Assembly (NCBI RefSeq): GCF_014646295.1
Contig: NZ_BMNE01000006.1
Location: forward strand, 62,001 to 126,000
Origin: Nocardia rhizosphaerihabitans
GTDB taxonomy: Bacteria > Actinomycetota > Actinomycetes > Mycobacteriales > Mycobacteriaceae
Length of the DNA: 64,000 nucleotides
Direction: 5' to 3'
A program made the translations under genes and the position numbers. Within the stretch, counting starts at the first letter, position 1; each line of letters opens with the position of its first letter. A model generated the notes under the pieces. That model ran no database searches and was not told where the DNA came from. It worked only from the letters and a program-made list of their open reading frames with translations. Of this stretch, positions 41,314 through 49,270 are shown in pieces.

Positions 41314-43691
41314 CCGACGACATCGAAGACCTCCTGGACAAGCTGGACCTGGAGGCCAAGATCCGGCTCATCTCCGGATCCAATGTCTTCCGCTTCGCGG
41401 GCGACGAGAGTATCGGCCTGGCCGAGATGCCCGTTTCCGACGGCCCCTCCGGTGTGCGCGGGGAGACCTGGGACGAGCGCGACCCCTCGATCAGCCTGCC
41501 GTCCGGCTCGGCGCTGGCCGCCACCTGGGATCGCGATCTGCTGGCCGAGATCGGCGGGCTCATCGTCGCCGAAGCGCGCCGCAAGAATGTGTACGCGGTG
41601 CTCGGCCCGACCATCAATCTGCACCGAAGCCCGCTCGGCGGGCGGCATTTCGAATGCTTCTCCGAGGATCCGATGCTCACCGGTGAGATGGCTGTGGCCT
41701 ATGTGGCCGGCGTGCAGGATCACGGCGTCAGCGCGTGCCCGAAGCATTACGTGGCCAACGACTCCGAGACCGAGCGCTTCACCGCCGACGCGATCGTCGA
41801 TGATCGCACCCTGCGCGAGCTGTACCTGTACCCGTTCGAACGGTCGGTGGAGGCGGGCGCGTGGATGATCATGAACGCCTACAACTCGCTCAATGGCGTC
41901 ACCATGACCGAAAGCCCGCTGCTGGATGAGCCTTTGAAGGGTGAATGGGGCTTCGACGGCGTGGTGGTCTCGGACTGGACCGCCGTGCGCTCCACCGAGG
42001 GTGCCGCCAAGGGCACCGACGTGGCCATGCCCGGCCCGTGGGAACTCTGGTCCGCGCCGCTGGTCGAGGCCGTGCGCGCGGGCGCGGTGCCCGAGGCCGC
42101 CATCGACGACAAGGTTCGGCGCATACTGCGATTCGCGCAGCGCGTGGGCGCGCTCAACGGAACTCCGCAGCAGCCACCAGCTTTCACCGAGGAGGCCGCG
42201 CGCCGGTTGGTGCGTGACGCCGCCGCCAAGGCGATGGTGCTGGCCGCCAATGACGGTGTGCTGCCGCTGGGCAAGCCCGCCCAGGTCGCCCTGCTGGGCG
42301 CGGCCGCCGCCCAGCCGCGCCTCGGTGGCGGCGGTAGCTCGACTGTTGTTCCGTCGCATACGAGTTCGCCGCTGCAGGGTCTGCGCGAGGTGCTGCCGGT
42401 GGTGTACACGCCGGGCGTTCACCTCAACGAGAACATGATCGCGGTGCCGCTGGATATCGTCACCGATCCGGAGACCGGCACTGCGGGCGTGAACCTGCGT
42501 TTCCTCGACGGCGAGACGGTCCTGGTTTCCGAGCACCGCACCGCGGGCACTCTCATGCTCTTCGGCACGCCCTTCGCCCTGCAGGCCAAGTCCTTCGAGA
42601 TCCGTGGTCGCCTGCGCGCCGATGAGGCGGGGGAGTGGCGAATCGGCTTTGCGGGCGTCGGCACACTGCGCCTGGAGCTCGACGGTGAGACCGTGCTCAG
42701 CGAGACCGTCTTCCCAGAGGGCGGCGATCCGGTCGAGATGTTGCTGAATCCGCCGCAGCGCTGGGTCACCCGCACTCTCGCCGAGGGCGAAGAGGTCGAT
42801 GTGCTCATCGAACTGGTTCCCGCCCTCGACAAGGGCCTGCCCGCCATGGGCCTCAGCTTCGGCATCGGCCGCCCGCGCCGCTCCGCCGACGAAGAGTTCG
42901 CCGCCGCAGTGGAATTGGCGCGTACCTCCGAGGTCGCCGTGGTCGTGGTCGGCACCACCGAGGCGATCGAATCCGAGGGTTACGACCGCACGGATCTGTT
43001 CCTGCCCGGCCGCCAGGACGAACTGGTGTCGGCGGTGGCCGCGGTCAACCCGCGCACCATCGTGGTGGTGAATGCCGGTTCGCCGGTCGAGATGCCGTGG
43101 CGTGACGAGGTAGCCGCGGTGCTGCTGGCCTGGTTCCCGGGGCAGGAATTCGGCGATGCGCTCGCCGATGTACTCACGGGCGCGACCGAACCCGGTGGCC
43201 GCCTGCCCACCACCTGGCCCAAGATCATGGCCGACGTGCCGGTACTGGATACCAAGCCCGCCGCCGACAACGCCCTGCCGTACACCGAGGGCATTCACAT
43301 CGGTTACCGCGCCTGGCTGAAATTTGGTATTGCCCCGGCGTATCCGTTCGGCCACGGACTCGGCTACACCAGCTGGGAGCTCCTGGACCTGACAGTGAGC
43401 GGCCACACCGCCACCGTCACCGTCCGCAATATCGGCGAGCGTTCGGGCCGCCAGGTGGTGCAGGCGTACCTGTCCCGCCAGGGCAGTGCCATCGACCGCC
43501 CGGTGCGCTGGCTCTCGGGCTTCGTCGTGGTCGAGGCCGAGGCGGGCGAAACCGTCACCGCCACCATCGAATTGCCGCAGCGCTCCTTCGAACACTGGAC
43601 GGACCAGGGGTGGGCGGTCGAACCTGGCGCGTTCACCCTGCACGTCGGCACCTCGGTATCCGTACTCCCACTCACGGCGGAAATCAGCTGA
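41310..43691 (+). CDS. GH3 beta-glucosidase-like enzyme (paralogue)
   Basis: 793 aa, closely parallel to the protein at 23976 in length and order. INLHRSPLGGRHFECFSEDP near residue 102, KHYVANDSE near 147, nucleophile segment GVVVSDWTAVRSTEG (Asp near 220), a PA14-like insert (residues 390-520) and a fibronectin III-like end (VEAEAGETVTATIELPQRSF). No signal peptide. It is the second gene of the TetR-controlled hydrolase-GH3 operon and is followed by a strong hairpin. Linkage specificity is not deducible. Confidence 0.93.
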   Translation: MTDDIEDLLDKLDLEAKIRLISGSNVFRFAGDESIGLAEMPVSDGPSGVRGETWDERDPSISLPSGSALAATWDRDLLAEIGGLIVAEARRKNVYAVLGPTINLHRSPLGGRHFECFSEDPMLTGEMAVAYVAGVQDHGVSACPKHYVANDSETERFTADAIVDDRTLRELYLYPFERSVEAGAWMIMNAYNSLNGVTMTESPLLDEPLKGEWGFDGVVVSDWTAVRSTEGAAKGTDVAMPGPWELWSAPLVEAVRAGAVPEAAIDDKVRRILRFAQRVGALNGTPQQPPAFTEEAARRLVRDAAAKAMVLAANDGVLPLGKPAQVALLGAAAAQPRLGGGGSSTVVPSHTSSPLQGLREVLPVVYTPGVHLNENMIAVPLDIVTDPETGTAGVNLRFLDGETVLVSEHRTAGTLMLFGTPFALQAKSFEIRGRLRADEAGEWRIGFAGVGTLRLELDGETVLSETVFPEGGDPVEMLLNPPQRWVTRTLAEGEEVDVLIELVPALDKGLPAMGLSFGIGRPRRSADEEFAAAVELARTSEVAVVVVGTTEAIESEGYDRTDLFLPGRQDELVSAVAAVNPRTIVVVNAGSPVEMPWRDEVAAVLLAWFPGQEFGDALADVLTGATEPGGRLPTTWPKIMADVPVLDTKPAADNALPYTEGIHIGYRAWLKFGIAPAYPFGHGLGYTSWELLDLTVSGHTATVTVRNIGERSGRQVVQAYLSRQGSAIDRPVRWLSGFVVVEAEAGETVTATIELPQRSFEHWTDQGWAVEPGAFTLHVGTSVSVLPLTAEIS

Positions 43692-43717
43692 TACACCCCT
43701 CGTTCACCCGGCGAGCT

Positions 43718-43760
43718 CTCCTCGTCATCCCGGCCGCGAACATCCCGGGATGACGAGGAG
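43718..43760. terminator. Strong hairpin after GH3 gene
   Basis: A perfect 16-bp stem (43718-43733 with 43745-43760) and 11-base loop, 27 bp after the GH3 stop. It should end the operon before the transporter debris. Confidence 0.8.
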
Positions 43761-43773
43761 CGGCGGGACCCTC

Positions 43774-43945
43774 TTGTGTTCGTCGGCAATGCCGCGATGT
43801 ACGCGCTGTATTGCGGCGGCGGCGGCGGTGTGCTGTTGCCCTTGCAGATCGAGCACATCGAACAAGGTCGCCGACTTCGGGCTGGTCGCCGGTATCTCCG
43901 CGGTCTTCGCGACCGTGTTCAACCCGGTCGCGGGTGCGCATGCTC
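43774..43945 (+). pseudogene. MFS transporter remnant
   Basis: GTG at 43774 opens VFVGNAAMYALYCGGGGGVL plus LPLQIEHI, then after a one-base shift near 43863 the next frame reads NKVADFGLVAGISAVFATVF, NPVAGA. Joined, these give the first two helices of an MFS permease. Nothing further is recognisable. The remains lie directly after a GH3 gene, as does the intact MFS in the 22-27 kb cluster. Confidence 0.65.
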
Positions 43946-43967
43946 GCCTTCGCCGTGCTCGACGGCT

Positions 43968-44012
43968 TCGCTGCGGGCACCGGTAGCCTGCTCCGAACTC
44001 ATCCCCGAGTGA
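43968..44012 (+). pseudogene. SMP-30 3'-end fragment
   Basis: A 45-base stretch reads AAGTGSLLR and, after a one-base insertion, TPE-stop. It matches the last 44 bases of the SMP-30 gene at 39605-39650 with four substitutions and one extra A. It appears to be a copied or recombined 3' end lying next to the MFS remnant. The stretch from here to 44111 shows no other feature. Confidence 0.55.
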
Positions 44013-44111
44013 CGACGGGGCTGGTGCTCATCTCGGCGATCATTGCTGCCGGCTTCTCTGCACGGCCGATTTGGGACCGGTGGCCAGTGTCGAAAGACCG
44101 ACGGCCGAGAT

Positions 44112-45074
44112 TCACGTCGTGGATGCGCCACCGGCCGCGCGGCGGAACCTCGTCGCGAGGCGATCGAACGCCACCGCGAGCTCGTCTCCGTCGATCACCT
44201 CGATGTCGACGTCGAGCTGTGTCAACCACAGCGCGAGCCGGTCCGGGTCGTGGGAACCCAGCTCGACACGGCACGTGGACTCGTCGACAACCTCGATATC
44301 GACCGGGAAGGGGATCTTCGCGGCGACCTCGGCGGCGGGAGCATGCACTAGTACCCGGGCGCGGTACGTCCAGGCCGCCTTGCTGATCCGTCCGACGACA
44401 TACTCGACGACCTTGTCCTCCGGGATCACGCGCGGCTGGAACCGCGCACCCGTCGGTGCCTGCGCGACCATGCGGTCGACACGAAAGACCCGCCAGGCAT
44501 CGCGGTCGAGATCCCACGCGAGCAGGTACCACAGCGGGCCCCAGCTCACCAGCCGTTGCGGTTCGGTGTGGCGGGCCCCTGCACTGCCCCCGTGCTTCGT
44601 GTATTCGAACCGGAGCCGTTCGTGGCCGCGGATCGCGGCGGCGACGGCGCCGAGAACCGAGAGCTCGAGCGGCGGCTCAGCTCCCGGAACGGTGCTCGTC
44701 GCCTCGCGTACCGCCTCGACACGCCGACGCAGGCGCGAGGGCAGCACTTGCTCCAGCTTCGCGAGCGCGGTCAGCGATGTCTCTTCGACTCCGAGCCTCT
44801 GGGTCGCGACCGCGCCAAGTCCGACCGCGACGGCGACGGCCTCGTCGTCGTCGAGCAGGAGTGGGGGCATCGCCGTCCCGGCGGCCAGCCGGTACCCGCC
44901 CGCGACGCCGGGGCGCGCGTCCACGGGATAGCCGAGCGATCGCAGTTTGCCGATGTCGGCGCGCACAGTCCTGGTGCTCACATCGAGTCGGCCTGCGAGC
45001 TCGGAGCTCGTCCAGTCCCGCTTGAGCTGGAGCAACGACAGCAGTTCGAGCAGGCGGGCCGAGGTCTCCAACAT
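44112..45074 (-). CDS. WYL-domain transcriptional regulator (YafY type)
   Basis: 320 aa from ATG 45074 (MLETSARLLELLSLLQ is the usual start). N-terminal winged HTH: DWTSSELAGRLDVSTRTVRA near residue 18. WYL domain: EPQRLVSWGPLWYLLAWDLD near 170 and AWRVFRVDRMVAQAPTGARF. WCX-like C-terminus. WYL proteins bind ligands or nucleic acid and often control one adjacent gene. Divergent from the epoxide hydrolase with a perfect palindrome between. An in-frame ATG at 45086 is the alternative start. Confidence 0.92.
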   Translation of the reverse strand: MLETSARLLELLSLLQLKRDWTSSELAGRLDVSTRTVRADIGKLRSLGYPVDARPGVAGGYRLAAGTAMPPLLLDDDEAVAVAVGLGAVATQRLGVEETSLTALAKLEQVLPSRLRRRVEAVREATSTVPGAEPPLELSVLGAVAAAIRGHERLRFEYTKHGGSAGARHTEPQRLVSWGPLWYLLAWDLDRDAWRVFRVDRMVAQAPTGARFQPRVIPEDKVVEYVVGRISKAAWTYRARVLVHAPAAEVAAKIPFPVDIEVVDESTCRVELGSHDPDRLALWLTQLDVDIEVIDGDELAVAFDRLATRFRRAAGGASTT

Positions 45075-45088
45075 GTTCTCGATCATTC

Positions 45089-45100
45089 CCGCAATTGCGG
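45089..45100. promoter_or_regulatory. Palindrome between WYL regulator and epoxide hydrolase
   Basis: CCGCAATTGCGG, a perfect 12-bp palindrome in the 63-bp divergent gap, 14 bp from the regulator start and 38 bp from the hydrolase start. It is the natural candidate for the WYL regulator site. Confidence 0.6.
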
Positions 45101-45137
45101 AAGCTAACCTGCCGCATTACCCGGGAAGGTGGGCGTC

Positions 45138-46280
45138 ATGAACGACAACAACGCACTCACACCCTTCCGCATCGACATCCCGCAGGCCGAGGTCGACGAC
45201 CTTCGCAACCGGCTGACACATACGCGCTGGCCGGTCCCCGTGCCGGGCCGAGACGATCGCACCGACTTCAGCCGGGGCATCCCGCTGGTGTATCTGAAGG
45301 AGCTCGCCGAGTACTGGCGCGACGGGTTCGACTGGCGTGCGCAGGAGGCGAAACTCAATGAGCACGAACAGTTCACGACGGTCGTCGACGGCCAGACGTT
45401 CCACCTCGTCCACGCGCGATCGGCGAACCCGCAGGCCACCCCGCTGATCCTGAACCACGGCTGGCCGGGTTCGTTCGTCGAGTACCAGCGACTCATCCCG
45501 CTGCTGACCGTCGAGTTCCATGTGGTCATCCCGTCACCGCCCGGCTTCGGGTTCTCCACCCCACTGTCGGAGACCGGCTGGGAGCTGGCGCGGACAGCGG
45601 AGGCCTTTGCCGAGATCATGACGCGTCTGGGTTACGAGAGGTTCGCGGCCCACGGCACCGACATCGGCTCGGGCATCACCGGCCTCCTCGCGGCGCGCTA
45701 CCCGGAGCGCGTCATCGGCACGCATATCGGCGCCGACCCTCGATATCTCGGGTTGGTCGGCGACAAGTTCCCACTCCCCGACGGTCTGTCCGATGACGAG
45801 ATCGCCCAGCTCGCGGCACTGCGCACCGAGGATGCTGCCGATCGCGGGTATCTCGAGATGCAGAACCACCGTCCCGACACGATCGGCGTGGCGCTCACCG
45901 ACTCGCCCGTCGGTCAGCTCGCGTGGATCGCCGAGAAGTTCAAGACCAGGGCCGGTGGCGACTCCCGGACGCCGGACGAGTCGGTCGACCGCGACCAGCT
46001 CCTCACGAACATCAGCCTGTACTGGTTCACCCGCAGCGGCGCGTCGAGCGCGCAGTTCTACTACGAGGGCGAGCACTCCGAACTCGACTTTGTCATGGCC
46101 TCCGACGTGCCGTCCGGCTGGGCCGTGTTCGACACCCACCCGCTCATCCGCCGCGCGCTGGACCCGTGGAAGGCGATCGGCCACTGGAGCGAGTTCACCG
46201 AGGGTGGCCACTTCCCCGCAATGGAGGAGACCGAGCTGCTCGCGGACGATATCCGCACTTTCTTCCGCGGCATTTCCTGA
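45138..46280 (+). CDS. Epoxide hydrolase (EHN-domain alpha/beta hydrolase)
   Basis: 380 aa. N-terminal EHN domain (FRIDIPQAEVDDLRNRLTHT, then RWPVPVPG) precedes an alpha/beta hydrolase core. Oxyanion HGWPGSFVEYQRLIPLL near residue 104, nucleophile Asp in HGTDIGSGITGLLAARYPER near 172, acid region and EGGHFPAMEETELLADDIRT with His near the end. This is the microsomal epoxide hydrolase-like class that opens epoxides to diols. GGAAGG precedes the ATG by 9 bases. Divergent WYL regulator probably controls it. Confidence 0.92.
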   Translation: MNDNNALTPFRIDIPQAEVDDLRNRLTHTRWPVPVPGRDDRTDFSRGIPLVYLKELAEYWRDGFDWRAQEAKLNEHEQFTTVVDGQTFHLVHARSANPQATPLILNHGWPGSFVEYQRLIPLLTVEFHVVIPSPPGFGFSTPLSETGWELARTAEAFAEIMTRLGYERFAAHGTDIGSGITGLLAARYPERVIGTHIGADPRYLGLVGDKFPLPDGLSDDEIAQLAALRTEDAADRGYLEMQNHRPDTIGVALTDSPVGQLAWIAEKFKTRAGGDSRTPDESVDRDQLLTNISLYWFTRSGASSAQFYYEGEHSELDFVMASDVPSGWAVFDTHPLIRRALDPWKAIGHWSEFTEGGHFPAMEETELLADDIRTFFRGIS

Positions 46281-46366
46281 CCCAGCGTCAGGGCCTGCGG
46301 GCGGAGCCCTGGACCGGCCCGGAGCCGGGAATCTGTGGGTCGAAACGGATGGGTCCGTGCTGTCAA

Positions 46367-46382
46367 TGTGATATAGATCACA
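46367..46382. promoter_or_regulatory. CRP/GlxR-type cAMP receptor site
   Basis: TGTGAT-ATAG-ATCACA, a perfect 16-bp dyad fitting the CRP-family consensus TGTGA-N6-TCACA. It lies 6 bp before a plausible -35 box and 97 bp before the exported-protein ATG at 46479. Confidence 0.75.
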
Positions 46383-46387
46383 AAAGT

Positions 46388-46421
46388 TGCCTTTAAGGCG
46401 AGATGGCTATTACTAATAGCC
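46388..46421 (+). promoter_or_regulatory. Promoter of the exported protein gene
   Basis: TTGCCT (46388-46393) with 17-bp spacing to TACTAA (46411-46416) in a short AT-rich window. The -10 sits in the dyad GGCTAT-TACTA-ATAGCC (46405-46421). Together with the CRP-like site just upstream this makes a regulated promoter. Confidence 0.55.
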
Positions 46422-46478
46422 CGATCGATGTTCGGTTGGTCCGGGTCGGGGGGGCACAAGGTCGAGAGGGAGTACTTA

Positions 46479-47015
46479 ATGTTCAGCCGCTCAACTCGCA
46501 ATATTCTTCTCGGTGCACTGCCAGTGGTTGTGGCGGTCACCTTCGCTGGTAGTGGTGTCGCGTCGGCGGATGCCTCCGCCGACCAACAGGCTCAGCCGGC
46601 CGCCGCGATGGCCGTCCAGGGTGACAGCTACGAGACCGCCATCGCCGAGTTTTCGTTCGGATCCGCCACCCCGGCGGGCGCAGTGATTTCGCAGAACGCC
46701 GAGCTTTCAGACGAAGGTCCTGTCTCGGAGGTGGCCGCTCCCGTGGTTTCGGATGTGATCGAGACGCAACTGCAGGACGTCGCGACCGATCCGAAGGCCG
46801 AGAACTCCGACCCGGTGGTCAACGGTGCCCTCGCTGGTGCCGGTCTCGGTGCGCTCGCCACCCTGGTCAACTGCATCCCGTCCGTGATCGTGTTGGGCGT
46901 GGGCTACCCGCTCTGCCTCATCCTCGGCGCACTCCCCCATGCGGTCGTCGGTGCCATCATCGGTGGCTTCGTGGGCCACGTGAACCCCGAGGTCATTCCG
47001 CAGGTCCTGCCCTGA
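46479..47015 (+). CDS. Exported hypothetical protein
   Basis: 178 aa. Sec signal: MFSRSTRNILLGALPVVVAV then AGSGVASADA as the cleavage zone. The mature part is acidic, followed by a hydrophobic, Gly/Ala-rich region (GALAGAGLGALATLVNCIPS, LGALPHAVVGAIIGGFVGHV) containing two Cys. Similar small glycine-zipper-like exported proteins are frequent in Nocardia; function unknown. GAGAGGGAG precedes the ATG. A CRP-like site and promoter lie upstream and a 14-bp hairpin downstream, so it is a single-gene unit. Confidence 0.85.
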   Translation: MFSRSTRNILLGALPVVVAVTFAGSGVASADASADQQAQPAAAMAVQGDSYETAIAEFSFGSATPAGAVISQNAELSDEGPVSEVAAPVVSDVIETQLQDVATDPKAENSDPVVNGALAGAGLGALATLVNCIPSVIVLGVGYPLCLILGALPHAVVGAIIGGFVGHVNPEVIPQVLP

Positions 47016-47049
47016 GAGGGTGGGTCGGCAGGTGACTGCCCCCGGCTCG

Positions 47050-47099
47050 GAGACTCCCGGTGCTGCTGCGGTGAAAAACGCAGTCGCACCGGGAGTCTC
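47050..47099. terminator. Strong hairpin after exported protein gene
   Basis: A perfect 14-bp stem (47050-47063 with 47086-47099) around a loop that contains GAAAAA. It lies 35 bp after the stop. The core CTCCCGGTGC resembles the arms of the hairpin at 16273-16311. Confidence 0.8.
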
Positions 47100-47197
47100 G
47101 CCATTTGTGGGGAAACAGGTCCGAGCGCGTCTGACGTCATCGCGCTCGGCGTCTACGGCTTCTTCGCGACCCTGCAACCGCCATCATGTATGCACCG

Positions 47198-47843
47198 CTA
47201 TGCACCGCGCGCTGCCTGAGCGAAGCTACTGGGGGATTCAACGGGGCCCGGTACCTCATCTCGGTGCGCTGATGGAATCGCGCGGCGTTGTCGTGTGTCT
47301 GATACCGATGACTGACGAGTGGTCATCACGCCCGAGAAGGTTCGATCGGTCTACACCTTCCGGTTCACCTGCGCCCACGAACTCGGCCACCTTCTGCTGC
47401 ATGCGAATCCGTTGCCGGGAGACCGGTAACAGGAACGCGAGGCCGACCAGTTCGCGGCCGAACTTTTGACCCCACGTGCTGAAATCGAGCCGTTGCTGCC
47501 TAGAACGATGCGGCTGGCTGCCCTGGATGAGCTCGGCCGTCAATGGGGCGTGTCGATCGAGTCGCTGATCTACCGTATGGGTGAACTCAATTTCGTTACC
47601 GAAACATCGATTCGTCGAGCGCATCAGCGTCTTCACGGAACGGCCGATTTTCGCCGGGTTGAGCCGCTGACCTCGTACCCAGGTGAGATTCCGACGCTAC
47701 TGCGCGACGCAGCCGATGTGGCCGACCGTCACGGATTCAGTCGAACAGACCTGGCCAACGAGCTGTGCTGGACCGAGCGTCACGTGGCAGATGCCCTCGG
47801 TGACGATGCCGATTCCCGGCCCAGGCTTTCGATCGTGAAATAG
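47198..47843 (+). pseudogene. ImmA/IrrE-type metallopeptidase relic
   Basis: GPVPHLGALMESRGVVVCLI plus PMTDE is in one frame (to about 47318). The zinc-peptidase core follows in another: VVITPEKVRSVYTFRFTCAH, then ELGHLLLHANPLPGDR, so HEXXH survives. A TAA stop at 47427-47429 separates it from QEREADQFAAELLTP and the helical C-terminus (LDELGRQWGVSIESLIYRMG). There is thus an internal loss of some 20 residues, a frameshift and a nonsense codon. ImmA/IrrE enzymes cleave regulators of mobile elements or stress genes. Confidence 0.8.
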
Positions 47844-48156
47844 CCGCGACAACCTCCAACTTCGGATGGTTACCGGCGAAGAGGTCATGATCGGCTCGAT
47901 GTAAAAGGTGATTTGGTTCTGTCGCGGGGCGGTGGTAGCTGCAGTGTGACGATCGGGGCACGGTGTCGCGCCGAGCACTCGAATGCGTGGAATCGCCGTG
48001 CGTCACGTCGGACTGGTTGCGCAGCCATCGACGTTCGCGATCGGTGATGGTTGCACAGCTACGACCCGTGACAAGCGTGTCCCTTGCAGGTCAGGAGTTG
48101 AACGCACCGCGGCCCCGAGGAAGCGGAATTGAGCCTCGGGACCACGACGTCCTTCA
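47844..48156. other. Gene-free stretch between ImmA relic and ars operon
   Basis: 313 bases without a convincing gene. The only structure seen is a hairpin near its right end (48111-48143), probably the ars terminator. Short ORFs here have poor codon bias and no ribosome sites. Confidence 0.5.
48111..48143 (-). terminator. Candidate terminator of the arsenic operon
   Basis: GGCCCCGAGG (48111-48120) pairs with CCTCGGGACC (48134-48143) with one wobble, 14 bases downstream of the arsC stop on its strand. Confidence 0.55.
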
Positions 48157-48561
48157 CTACGCCGGGATCAGTTCGGCGACGAGCTTCTCGATGCGCGTAC
48201 GGATTTCGTCACGGATCGGACGAACGGCCTCGACACCCTTGCCCGCCGGATCCTCCAACTTCCAGTCGCGGTAGTCCACGCCCGGGAAGTATGGGCACGC
48301 GTCACCACAACCCATCGTGATCACCACCGTCGAGGTCTCGACCGCGTCCGGGGTGAGGATCTTGGGTGCCTGGCTGGTGATGTCGATGCCGACTTCGGCC
48401 ATCGCCTCGACCGCAGCCGGGTTGAGGGCGTCGCCGGGAGCGCTTCCCGCGGAACGCACTTCGATGGCGTCGCCGGCGAGGTGGGTCAGGAAGCCTTGTG
48501 CCATCTGGGATCGTCCGGCGTTGTGGACGCAGACGAACAGCACGCTGGGCTTGGTCGACAC
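48157..48561 (-). CDS. arsC: Arsenate reductase, LMW-phosphatase fold
   Basis: 134 aa, GTG start with GAAAGGA 7 bases upstream. VLFVCVHNAGRSQMAQGFL carries the catalytic CX5R loop. RSAGSAPGDALNPAAVEAM and ITMGCGDACPYFPGVDYRDW carry the Asp/Cys elements of the thioredoxin- or mycothiol-coupled class. It reduces arsenate to arsenite. Last gene of the operon arsR-aquaporin-arsC2-arsC, 11 bp after its upstream neighbour. The truncated copy at 1351-1578 is nearly identical over its length. Confidence 0.93.
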   Translation of the reverse strand: MSTKPSVLFVCVHNAGRSQMAQGFLTHLAGDAIEVRSAGSAPGDALNPAAVEAMAEVGIDITSQAPKILTPDAVETSTVVITMGCGDACPYFPGVDYRDWKLEDPAGKGVEAVRPIRDEIRTRIEKLVAELIPA

Positions 48562-48572
48562 GGGGTGTCCTT

Positions 48573-49244
48573 TCAGTGGGTGGTGATGTCGAGGGAGGTG
48601 AGTAGGTCGCGGACGCGGTTGCCGATCTCGTCGCGGATGCCGCGCACGACCTCGAGGGACTGACGGTCGGGGTCGGTCAGTTCCCAGTTCTCGTAGCGAC
48701 GGCCCGGGTAGATGGGACAGGCGTCGCCGCAGCCCATGGTGACGATGACGTCGGCGGCGCGCAGGATCTCCTCGGTCCAGGGCTTGGGGAACTCGCCGGT
48801 GATGTCGATGCCGATCTCGTTCATCGCTTCGACCGCGAACTGGTTGATGTGGGTATCCGGCTCCGATCCGCCCGACCAGGCGATCGCCTGGTCGCCGGCG
48901 AGGTGGGTGAACCAGCCCAGCGCCATCTGGGAGCGCCCCGCGTTGTGGGTGCACAGGAACAACGCGACCGGCTTGTCGGTGTTGAGTTTGCCCTCGACCT
49001 TGGCCAGGGCGAGCAGGCGCTGGCGGGCGAAGCGCTCGGCCAGCAGCGGCAGATAGTTGACCACGGTGGCGCGGGAGGCGAACTCGTCGTAGCTGGTGGT
49101 GAGGAAATGTTCGATGGTCTCGCGTCCGTAGGTCTCGGCGAAAGCCTCGTGTAGCCGGGTCGCCGCGGTGGTGAGCGCGTGGCGCTGGTCGATGGTCAGG
49201 GTCGAGCGCAGGTGGTCGGCGGGCGCGGCGGGGCTGTCGGACAT
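48573..49244 (-). CDS. Arsenate reductase with N-terminal three-helix domain
   Basis: 223 aa. Residues 1-85 form a helical bundle: TTAATRLHEAFAETYGRETI then FLTTSYDEFASRATVVNYLP. Residues 90-220 are an arsenate-reductase phosphatase domain: VALFLCTHNAGRSQMALGWF (CX5R), ITMGCGDACP-like VTMGCGDACPIYPGRRYENW. This two-domain form occurs in actinobacterial arsenic operons. Together with the simple ArsC downstream, the operon has two reductases. The relic operon at 1351-2358 lacks any copy of this gene. Confidence 0.92.
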   Translation of the reverse strand: MSDSPAAPADHLRSTLTIDQRHALTTAATRLHEAFAETYGRETIEHFLTTSYDEFASRATVVNYLPLLAERFARQRLLALAKVEGKLNTDKPVALFLCTHNAGRSQMALGWFTHLAGDQAIAWSGGSEPDTHINQFAVEAMNEIGIDITGEFPKPWTEEILRAADVIVTMGCGDACPIYPGRRYENWELTDPDRQSLEVVRGIRDEIGNRVRDLLTSLDITTH

Positions 49245-49270
49245 AGGTGCTCCCAGTGGGGGGGGGTGGG

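Noticed and set aside
41148..43643. An 831-codon minus-strand frame over the second GH3 gene
   Set aside because: Antisense shadow caused by high-GC codon bias; no motif, and the GH3 frame is unequivocal.
47963..48274. A 103-residue plus-strand ORF in the gap before arsC
   Set aside because: Poor composition, no ribosome site, and it overlaps the arsC 3' end on the other strand.
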